NCBI GenBank assembly: GCA_022758935.1
Contig: JAEMQG010000171.1
Span: 1 to 5,195 of the forward strand
DNA length: 5,195 nt
Reading direction: 5' to 3'
DNA from: Candidatus Nitrosopumilus sp.
GTDB taxonomy: Archaea; Thermoproteota; Nitrososphaeria; Nitrososphaerales; Nitrosopumilaceae
The translations under genes were made by a program, and so were the position numbers. The notes under the pieces are model-generated. The model was not told the DNA's origin and did no database searches. It was given only the letters and a program-made list of their open reading frames with translations. Each line of letters starts with the position of its first letter. The stretch's first letter is position 1. Positions 1 to 4,463 of this stretch are shown here, piece by piece.

Positions 1-597
1 GAATCTTTTTACAAATGGGATTAGTTTTGGATCATCCACTTCTACAATTAATCTGACTTTACCACCATTTTTTTCACAGATCGTGATCTTTTCAGGTATT
101 GCACTGTGGTACATTCTAGATATGTCTTCAAGTGTTGTTGAAATGTATACTATACCTGATGAGTTTTCGATTAATTGAGCAATATCTGCATAAATGTTTG
201 TCCTTCCCTGGACTACTCTGAATGTTGGAGTGCTTGTTCCTTGTTTTGTGGTAATTTCTCTGTTAATTTTTTCAATAATTGCGTCGCCACCTTTTTTGAT
301 TCTATTTACCTCATCTTCTTTTTTTCTTAATGCAACTTTTAATGCGTCTTTTGGATCTGCGGCAACGCATAATTTAGGACTGGAAAGTGTTGTTGAAATA
401 ATATTTCTGCTGACTAGCTTGTCTGTAGTTCTATACATTCGTGCTCTGTCTATATCTAGTTCTTTTGCAAGTGCGCTTGCTGTGATTGGTCCTGTTCTTA
501 ATAGATTAAGGTAAACTTTTACTTCTAGTTCATCAAGATCTAGTAGCTCTTCTAATTCTAATGCTATGCCACTTATTTGTTCTTGATATGACGACAT
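1..597 (-). CDS. TrmB-family transcriptional regulator (3' end outside window)
   Basis: Probably a cytoplasmic DNA-binding regulator of the archaeal TrmB family, whose known members sense sugars or other metabolites. The visible 199 codons are open from the ATG at 597 to the left edge with no stop, so the C-terminus is missing. Residues about 18-80 form a winged helix-turn-helix: LDELEVKVYLNLL, then TASALAKELDIDRARMYRTT as the helix-turn-helix and KLVSRNII leading into the wing. Residues 84-118 are charged and helical, the dimerising coiled coil usual in this family. From about 125 (FRVVQGRTNIY...IVYISTT) begins the PLD-like effector domain typical of TrmB proteins. The start is supported by GGGAGGT at 615-609, 11 bases upstream. 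The gene lies downstream of the pilus-like operon on the same strand, with its own promoter-like region. The family call is firm; the ligand and target genes are unknown. Confidence 0.88.
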   Translation of the reverse strand, partial: MSSYQEQISGIALELEELLDLDELEVKVYLNLLRTGPITASALAKELDIDRARMYRTTDKLVSRNIISTTLSSPKLCVAADPKDALKVALRKKEDEVNRIKKGGDAIIEKINREITTKQGTSTPTFRVVQGRTNIYADIAQLIENSSGIVYISTTLEDISRMYHSAIPEKITICEKNGGKVRLIVEVDDPKLIPFVKRF

Positions 598-701
598 TAG
601 TCTGTTTTACCTCCCAATTTATTTGTCATAGAAAAATTCTGTGCAAATTTATTTTGTACTTGCGCACAATCTCCTAATTTGGCATATGTTGTTATTTGCA
701 T
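597..701 (-). CDS. Possible small protein, 34 codons, stop overlaps trmB start
   Basis: This short ORF begins MQITTYAKLGDCAQ and ends MTNKLGGKTD. Its TAA (599-597) shares a base with the trmB ATG (TAATG), a typical coupling arrangement. An in-frame TAA two codons before the ATG fixes the N-terminal limit. There is no properly spaced Shine-Dalgarno site, but a TATA-like TTATAAT (731-725) lies with its centre 27 bases upstream of the ATG, the distance expected for a leaderless archaeal transcript. The composition is mildly polar with one cysteine, no membrane segment and no recognised motif. It could be a real small protein, a regulatory leader peptide or chance open frame in the trmB 5' leader. 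An ORF this short in AT-rich DNA is weak evidence by itself. Confidence 0.3.
   Translation of the reverse strand: MQITTYAKLGDCAQVQNKFAQNFSMTNKLGGKTD
609..615 (-). promoter_or_regulatory. Shine-Dalgarno site of the TrmB gene
   Basis: The minus strand reads GGGAGGT, a strong match to the anti-Shine-Dalgarno end of archaeal 16S rRNA, 11 bases before the ATG at 597. The spacing is slightly long. The site lies inside the end of a short ORF (701-597) whose stop overlaps the trmB start, so initiation here could be coupled to that ORF. Confidence 0.65.
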
Positions 702-724
702 ACCTTACGATAACAATTAGATCG

Positions 725-731
725 ATTATAA
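725..731 (-). promoter_or_regulatory. TATA-like element, possible promoter for the trmB transcript
   Basis: The minus strand reads TTATAAT within AGTTATAATCG. Archaeal transcription starts about 25-27 bases downstream of the TATA centre, which here falls near 701-703, next to the ATG of the 34-codon ORF. That gives either a leaderless small ORF plus trmB or a trmB leader of about 105 bases. AT-rich DNA yields many such matches, so this is only a candidate. Confidence 0.35.
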
Positions 732-777
732 CTAAAAGACTAGTATGTTATTTGAAATACTTACGATTTAATGCCAT

Positions 778-844
778 TCTGATTTGTTATGCCTAAATTT
801 TATAATTTTTTTACCTATACAATCTGATTTGTGCCTAAAATTTG
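778..844. repeat. Pair of imperfect direct repeats upstream of trmB
   Basis: Two copies lie about 45 bases apart, at 778-802 and 823-844. On the plus strand each contains TCTGATTTG followed by TGCCTAAA and a T-rich tail. The blocks are 778-786 and 790-797 in copy 1, and 823-831 and 832-839 in copy 2; copy 1 has three extra bases (TTA) between the blocks. Copy 1 overlaps the TATA-like element at 798-805. The pair could be a double operator for the trmB promoter or a chance or decayed duplication. Confidence 0.5.
798..805 (-). promoter_or_regulatory. TATA-like element TTATAAAA upstream of trmB
   Basis: The minus strand reads TTATAAAA, preceded by an A-rich stretch that could serve as a BRE. 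It is the best-looking TATA match in the gap between the operon and trmB. A start about 25 bases downstream would fall near 777, where an ATG opens a 9-codon frame (777-748, MALNRKYFK). It would give trmB a leader of roughly 180 bases. The element overlaps one copy of a direct repeat (778-802). Confidence 0.35.
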
Positions 845-859
845 AAGCAATTGTTATCC

Positions 860-864
860 AAAAA
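860..864 (-). terminator. Weak oligo-T terminator candidate after the operon
   Basis: The minus strand reads ATATTTTTGG about 15 bases after the stop of the last operon gene. Archaeal RNA polymerase can terminate at short U-tracts without a hairpin, so this T5 run is a possible end of the ATPase-platform transcript. It is short and no stem precedes it, so read-through toward trmB is equally possible. Confidence 0.25.
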
Positions 865-878
865 TATCTGAACTGTGC

Positions 879-1796
879 TTATACTACATTAAATGCAATT
901 ACGGCCATTATGACCATCACAACAACATGTTTTGTTCCTGCAACATATGAGCCTGCTCCAATCTTCCCCGCCGCCACACCTCCAAAGATTGCCTCAATTA
1001 TTGCCATGTTAAATAATGCTGAATCTAATTTTGATATATCCATATCTGCAAGTGATGTAAATAACCCACCTTTGGCATAATTTGGTGATTTTAATATTCC
1101 TTGTTGTACTTTTTCAATTTCTGTAAAGAAACTTGTACTCAGTAATACTGCAACTGCTAAAAACACTGCAAATGAAATATAGATTGTATATGTATATGGC
1201 TGCAAAGCTGACTTTCTACTTTTTTCAATATTTTGTATTTCTGAAACATGTTTTTGAATCATATCCAAATTTTCATTAACATCCCCTCCTATCTTCATGG
1301 CCATTTCCAGTAATACTGTTACACGTCGTGATACTCTTGTTCCTGTTTTTTTTGCAAAATTTTCAAATGCTTCTTCAATTGGAGTTCCCCAACTTATGTT
1401 TGCTTTAAGATTCTTCAATTCTGGAGTTAAAGCTCCTAGATTTCTTTCTGCTGCTTGTTCTATTGCTTTGATAAGATTTGAACCGCTTTGAACTGAACTT
1501 AATAATGCTAATAAAAACACGGGCATGTTTCTATCTATGCTATCTTTTCTTTGAACTTCTCTTAATTGATGAAGTGTTAATGGCATGATTCCAACCATCA
1601 CTCCAAAGATCATTCCAACGTCTCTAATTGTAGTTGACTTCATCAATTCTGATAATGTAAAACTAAGTACAATCACGCTAATTGATGCAATAATTGAAAT
1701 CATGATGGTATTTTTTATCTCTTTTTTTAGGATTGGTTTTTTTGGTATGAGATCATTTGATGTCATTTCTTTTGGTTTTCTACTTGCTCTTTGCAT
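879..1796 (-). CDS. Type II secretion system F (T2SSF) platform protein, second of two; TadC-like
   Basis: Integral membrane platform protein (305 aa) of a type IV filament or secretion machine; it would sit in the cell membrane, contact the ATPase and drive filament assembly. Two membrane segments lie at about 29-51 and 58-77. One cytoplasmic T2SSF helical domain follows at about 88-195 (MPVFLLALLSSVQSGSNLIKAI, later EMAMKIGGDVNENLDMI), then a membrane segment at about 202-224. The hydrophobic C-terminus (262-305) includes the glycine-rich stretch EAIFGGVAAGKIGAGSYVAG followed by TKH. That ending is typical of the C-terminal half of archaeal FlaJ/TadC proteins, so this protein probably matches that half. 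A FlaJ carries two T2SSF domains in about 550 residues; this has one. The start at 1796 lies 4 bases after the previous stop and has a good Shine-Dalgarno (GAGGT). It is the third and last operon gene. Confidence 0.88.
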   Translation of the reverse strand: MQRASRKPKEMTSNDLIPKKPILKKEIKNTIMISIIASISVIVLSFTLSELMKSTTIRDVGMIFGVMVGIMPLTLHQLREVQRKDSIDRNMPVFLLALLSSVQSGSNLIKAIEQAAERNLGALTPELKNLKANISWGTPIEEAFENFAKKTGTRVSRRVTVLLEMAMKIGGDVNENLDMIQKHVSEIQNIEKSRKSALQPYTYTIYISFAVFLAVAVLLSTSFFTEIEKVQQGILKSPNYAKGGLFTSLADMDISKLDSALFNMAIIEAIFGGVAAGKIGAGSYVAGTKHVVVMVIMAVIAFNVV

Positions 1797-1800
1797 GTTC

Positions 1801-2715
1801 TTACCTCTTTGGCACCATCGTATCCATCATAACTAACATCAATACCCCACTTAGTGGAACTACTGCAAATGTAAGTAGATTCATCAATGTTATCAAATCA
1901 AAACCTCCTAAACTTGGGCTCATAATGCCCATTATTGATAACATGATTACTGCAAGTAATGGAAAAACTATCAAAAGAATTGTATATATTTCTGCAACTG
2001 ATCCTAATGCTTCTGTCGTTTTTTGTAGCAACATCTTTTTTTCTTCTAACTGAACTTTGGCAGTTGCGTTAAAGTATTCCTTCAAATTTCCACCTGATTG
2101 TGCTGTAACTATTGCACCTTCTAATAATTCTGAATATGGTCCTGGTGGTGTTCTACTGACAAGATCTTTTACTGCAGTAAGTAAATCCATTCCAAGTATC
2201 TCTACATTTCTTGTAATGAATCGTGCGTCTTTTACTATATCTTCACCGGTCTCCTCTTTTGATATGGCTTTGAAAATGTCTTCTAATGATAAACCACTAG
2301 TAGCCAACGTTGACATGTATCCAATAAAATGGGGAATTTCTTCTAATAGCTTTGTTGATCTATTTTTTACATTTACAGCAGGAATTATTTGGAGGATCCC
2401 AAATGTCATTGCCATTAAAGATATTCCTGCAATAGGTGGAAGTAAATAGCCTATGGCTGCAGGTTGAATATGGATAATCTGAGACGCAATCATGCCTATG
2501 ATCCCACCACAAATTCCTGCAATCAAGCTAAAGAAAACCATACTTGAAACATATACTTCAAAAGGAATTGGCATCATTGATTGTTTTATTGATTTTTCCA
2601 ATGGTTTTAATTTTGGATATAAAAATTTTATATGTTCATTTAGTAATTTGTAACTGTACACATGAATAACGCCCACTGATTCTTCTTGTTTTTGTTTTGT
2701 TGCTGCCATCTTCAT
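1801..2715 (-). CDS. Type II secretion system F (T2SSF) platform protein, first of two; TadB-like
   Basis: Membrane platform protein (304 aa), partner of the ATPase encoded just upstream and the T2SSF protein just downstream. It has a charged, probably cytoplasmic N-terminal stretch (1-50), membrane segments at about 53-80 and 87-110, one cytoplasmic T2SSF domain at about 122-230 (LLEEIPHFIGYMSTLATSGL, then LLEGAIVTAQSGGNLKEYF), and C-terminal membrane segments at about 242-266 and 273-296. It lacks the Gly-rich C-terminal motif of its neighbour, so it is most like the N-terminal half of a fused FlaJ-type platform. The ATG at 2715 is one base after the ATPase stop (TAACATG). A second in-frame ATG at 2709 is possible. 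A weak GAGAT precedes the first ATG by five bases, so either start could be used, probably through coupling to the ATPase gene. Confidence 0.88.
   Translation of the reverse strand: MKMAATKQKQEESVGVIHVYSYKLLNEHIKFLYPKLKPLEKSIKQSMMPIPFEVYVSSMVFFSLIAGICGGIIGMIASQIIHIQPAAIGYLLPPIAGISLMAMTFGILQIIPAVNVKNRSTKLLEEIPHFIGYMSTLATSGLSLEDIFKAISKEETGEDIVKDARFITRNVEILGMDLLTAVKDLVSRTPPGPYSELLEGAIVTAQSGGNLKEYFNATAKVQLEEKKMLLQKTTEALGSVAEIYTILLIVFPLLAVIMLSIMGIMSPSLGGFDLITLMNLLTFAVVPLSGVLMLVMMDTMVPKR
1803..1807 (-). promoter_or_regulatory. Shine-Dalgarno site of the second T2SSF gene
   Basis: The minus strand reads GAGGT six bases before the ATG at 1796. It overlaps the last codon and the stop of the upstream platform gene (AAG AGG TAA). 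This supports the start chosen and points to coupled translation of the two platform proteins. Confidence 0.7.
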
Positions 2716-2716
2716 G

Positions 2717-4327
2717 TTATATCTCTAGCCTCTTTTTTTCATAGTATCTTTCAGGATTTGCATAATACTCCATGATATTGTTGGAAACTTCTTTATGATC
2801 ACGTATGTCATTTTTTACCATCCACTGTAAGGCGAGTCGTCTTTTTGCTAATTCATAATCAATTTTTTCATCTGTTTCTCCATCACGTTCTTTGATTTTA
2901 CTAAACACAACACTATCTCCCATGAATTCATGTTTGTCCTCAATTGGATTCCATTTGAATATCTCATGTGTTTTAATTTCACCTGTTTTGTAGTCGATAC
3001 CGTTTATTTCTGAAACTTGAATTACTCTTCTAGCTGATTTATCTCCTATTCTGATTTTTAGTTGTAATGTAATTAGATCAAGACTATTTGAAATCAAAGC
3101 TTTTGGAACATCCATAGGCGCTGATGTTAATCTAGTTAAAGTGGCATCTACTGAATCTGCATGTATTGATGAGAATCCACCGTGACCTGTTGCCATTGCT
3201 TGAAATAATGTGTATGCCTCCTTACCTCTTGTCTCTCCTACAATTATGATGTCTGGTCTTTGTCTAAGAGCAGCTCTTAGCAGATCGAATTGATTAATCT
3301 CTCCAATCTGTGTATCTGTGAAACTCTGTCTTGAAACAGCTGGAATCCAATTTTCATGAGGCAAATTTAGTTCCTGTGTATCTTCTATACTAACCACCTT
3401 TTGTCCTGGTCTGATAAATGTCGCCAGCGCGTTTAGTGCAGTAGTTTTTCCACTGGCAGTACCGCCTGCAATGAGCATTGTTGAACGTTTTTCAACAAGA
3501 TACCACATGTATGCTGCGATATCTACTGACATTGTTCCGAATTTGATTAAATCTATCACAGTAATTGGGTCTGCCCTGAAACGTCTTATTGTAAACGTAC
3601 TTCCTCTTTTTGTAATTTCATGACCCAGTGTAAGATTAATTCTGCTTCCACCAGGTAATGAGGCATCAATAATTGGGTCTGCGATTGAAACATGTTTTCC
3701 ACATATGTATGCCATTTTTCTTGCAAAATTGTTTAATTCTGATTCTTTTTGATAAATTATGTTTGTTGGAATTGATTCATGTTCTCGATGCCAAACATAA
3801 ATTGGAATGTTTGTTCCATCACAACTAATTTCCTCAATCATATGATCTCTCATAAGTGGTTCAATCTTTCCAAGATATATGAAATCACGGACTGCATAAT
3901 AATTAATTTTTTCAATATTTTTTGGAGGAATTTTTAATCTATATTTTTTTATCATTGAATTTATTTTATTTTTTAATCTACGTTCTGCCTCTTTTTTAGT
4001 TTTAATTTCACCTAGTGATACTGAAAGCTCTGTCATTAACAATTTTTTGATGATCTCAAAAGCATTTTGGTCTCTCTCTGTTAGTTCCGGTTCTATTACC
4101 TGATATCTTAATCCTCCTTTGGCGGTAGGATCTTTTATTATTCCTGCGTGAATTTCATAATTATCCCAATCTATTTTTGATAATGTCATAAACTGTGGAA
4201 TTTTATTTTTTTCATCTAATTCAGATGTGTTGTTTGGCGGATTTTTATTTAATTTTAAAATACCTTTATTGACATGCTGTATTTTTTGTAATACAGAAAT
4301 TTTATCTTTAAATATCTTTAGACTCAT
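2717..4327 (-). CDS. Type II/IV secretion system ATPase (VirB11/TadA/FlaI superfamily)
   Basis: Cytoplasmic hexameric ATPase (536 aa) that powers assembly of a type IV filament or secretion through the two T2SSF proteins encoded next. Walker A is GGTASGKT at 288-295, the Asp box is VSIEDTQEL at 312-320, Walker B is DIIIVGE at 359-365 and the His box is GHGGFSSIHA at 381-390, so all catalytic motifs are intact. Residues 1-140 are lysine-rich and variable. An N-terminal ATPase domain spans about 150-270 (DHMIEEISCDG, DASLPGGSRIN, TFTIRRF). A charged tail follows about 460. Among relatives it could be FlaI (archaellum), TadA/CpaF (Tad pilus) or another archaeal pilus ATPase; the paired half-size platform proteins favour a Tad-like system. 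The start at 4327 is fixed upstream by an in-frame TAA three codons before it. No Shine-Dalgarno is visible, and a TATA-like element about 31 bases upstream suggests a leaderless or near-leaderless mRNA. Confidence 0.93.
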   Translation of the reverse strand: MSLKIFKDKISVLQKIQHVNKGILKLNKNPPNNTSELDEKNKIPQFMTLSKIDWDNYEIHAGIIKDPTAKGGLRYQVIEPELTERDQNAFEIIKKLLMTELSVSLGEIKTKKEAERRLKNKINSMIKKYRLKIPPKNIEKINYYAVRDFIYLGKIEPLMRDHMIEEISCDGTNIPIYVWHREHESIPTNIIYQKESELNNFARKMAYICGKHVSIADPIIDASLPGGSRINLTLGHEITKRGSTFTIRRFRADPITVIDLIKFGTMSVDIAAYMWYLVEKRSTMLIAGGTASGKTTALNALATFIRPGQKVVSIEDTQELNLPHENWIPAVSRQSFTDTQIGEINQFDLLRAALRQRPDIIIVGETRGKEAYTLFQAMATGHGGFSSIHADSVDATLTRLTSAPMDVPKALISNSLDLITLQLKIRIGDKSARRVIQVSEINGIDYKTGEIKTHEIFKWNPIEDKHEFMGDSVVFSKIKERDGETDEKIDYELAKRRLALQWMVKNDIRDHKEVSNNIMEYYANPERYYEKKRLEI

Positions 4328-4341
4328 TTGTAGTTAATTTG

Positions 4342-4354
4342 ATGCATACTGCAT
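4342..4354. repeat. Short palindrome ATGCA-TAC-TGCAT in the ATPase promoter
   Basis: Perfect 5-base arms with a 3-base spacer lie between the TATA-like element (4361-4356) and the predicted start of the ATPase transcript. A protein bound here would block initiation, so it is a possible repressor site. Arms this short also occur by chance. Confidence 0.4.
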
Positions 4355-4355
4355 G

Positions 4356-4361
4356 TTTTAA
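4356..4361 (-). promoter_or_regulatory. TATA-like element of the ATPase operon
   Basis: The minus strand reads GTGTTAAAACATG, with TTAAAA centred about 31 bases upstream of the ATPase ATG. This predicts a transcript start within about five bases of the start codon, which fits the missing Shine-Dalgarno site. It is a weak TATA match and only a candidate. Confidence 0.4.
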
Positions 4362-4370
4362 CACTTGTTC

Positions 4371-4382
4371 GTTCATTTGAAC
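4371..4382. repeat. Palindrome GTTCA-TT-TGAAC in the divergent promoter region
   Basis: Perfect 5-base arms flank a 2-base spacer. The symmetry extends outward imperfectly, to TGTTC on the left and AACA on the right, with one bulged base. It lies just upstream of the TATA-like element of the ATPase operon and before the promoter-like region of the rightward gene, a position suited to a dimeric regulator controlling both directions. Confidence 0.45.
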
Positions 4383-4393
4383 AACATTCATCT

Positions 4394-4403
4394 TTTACTA
4401 TAG
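4394..4403 (+). promoter_or_regulatory. TATA-like element for the rightward zinc-protein gene
   Basis: TTTACTATAG is the best TATA-like match upstream of the rightward gene. A start about 26 bases downstream falls near 4425, giving a 38-base leader with the Shine-Dalgarno site at 4449-4454. A second candidate, CATATTT at 4412-4418, would give a shorter leader. Neither is strong. Confidence 0.3.
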
Positions 4404-4424
4404 TTTTGGTTCATATTTGTAACC

Positions 4425-4463
4425 ATGAATTGTATTGTTCTAATAAATGAGGTGGATAATTGA
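4425..4463 (+). other. 12-codon mini-ORF overlapping the zinc-protein start
   Basis: The frame MNCIVLINEVDN ends in TGA that shares a base with the ATG of the next gene (TGATG). Its codons cover the Shine-Dalgarno site of that gene, and a TATA-like element lies about 26 bases before its ATG. It may be a translated leader, or chance. Listed because the same arrangement occurs in front of trmB at the other end of the window. Confidence 0.2.
4449..4454 (+). promoter_or_regulatory. Shine-Dalgarno site of the zinc-protein gene
   Basis: GAGGTG lies 8 bases before the ATG at 4463, a strong archaeal-type match with good spacing. It decides the start of the rightward gene and rules out the other upstream ATGs at 4425 and 4447, which are also out of frame. 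Confidence 0.75.

Larger units (their letters stand above)
702..878. other. Intergenic region between the operon end and the trmB leader
   Basis: This 177-base gap holds no convincing gene. It contains the direct repeats at 778-844, two TATA-like elements for leftward transcription, a second short repeat (CTTACGAT at 704-711 and 760-767 on the plus strand), the ACTAGT palindrome at 739-744 and a T5 tract at 864-860 on the minus strand. No tRNA, structured RNA or mobile element is visible. Confidence 0.6.
4328..4462. other. Divergent intergenic region, ATPase operon and zinc-protein gene
   Basis: These 135 bases should hold promoters for both directions. They contain the two palindromes at 4342-4354 and 4371-4382, TATA-like elements for each direction and the Shine-Dalgarno site of the rightward gene. 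Shared palindromes would allow common control of the operon and the zinc-protein gene. No RNA gene is visible. Confidence 0.6.

Noticed and set aside
194..514. Plus-strand open frame of 106 codons
   Set aside because: It lies wholly antisense to the TrmB coding sequence, whose domain pattern is clear. Its hydrophobic, serine-rich translation is the usual product of reading the complement of charged AT-rich codons.
661..666. TGCGCA palindrome and nearby GTGCAAA as a possible TrmB operator
   Set aside because: The six-base palindrome is common, and the wider TTGTGC/GCACAG arms are mismatched and about 20 bases apart. This is weaker than the repeats at 778-844.
748..777. Nine-codon frame MALNRKYFK 25 bases after a TATA-like element
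   Set aside because: Too short to call a gene, and no stop-start overlap links it to another gene. Mentioned only as part of the possible trmB leader.
784..1080. Plus-strand open frame of 98 codons
   Set aside because: Most of it is antisense to the 3' end of the second T2SSF gene. It has no Shine-Dalgarno site and no recognisable domain.
1297..2449. Several plus-strand open frames (1297-1491, 1585-1836, 1757-2053, 2057-2449)
   Set aside because: All are antisense to the two T2SSF genes, which have consistent membrane topology and family motifs.
2731..2740. T-rich tract resembling a terminator
   Set aside because: It is inside the ATPase coding sequence and reflects lysine codons on the minus strand, where it reads as A-rich and could not terminate the operon transcript.
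879..4327. Archaellum motor (FlaI/FlaJ) identity for the operon
   Set aside because: The platform is two half-size proteins rather than one fused FlaJ, and no archaellin or other archaellum genes are present in the window. The ATPase superfamily alone does not separate the options.
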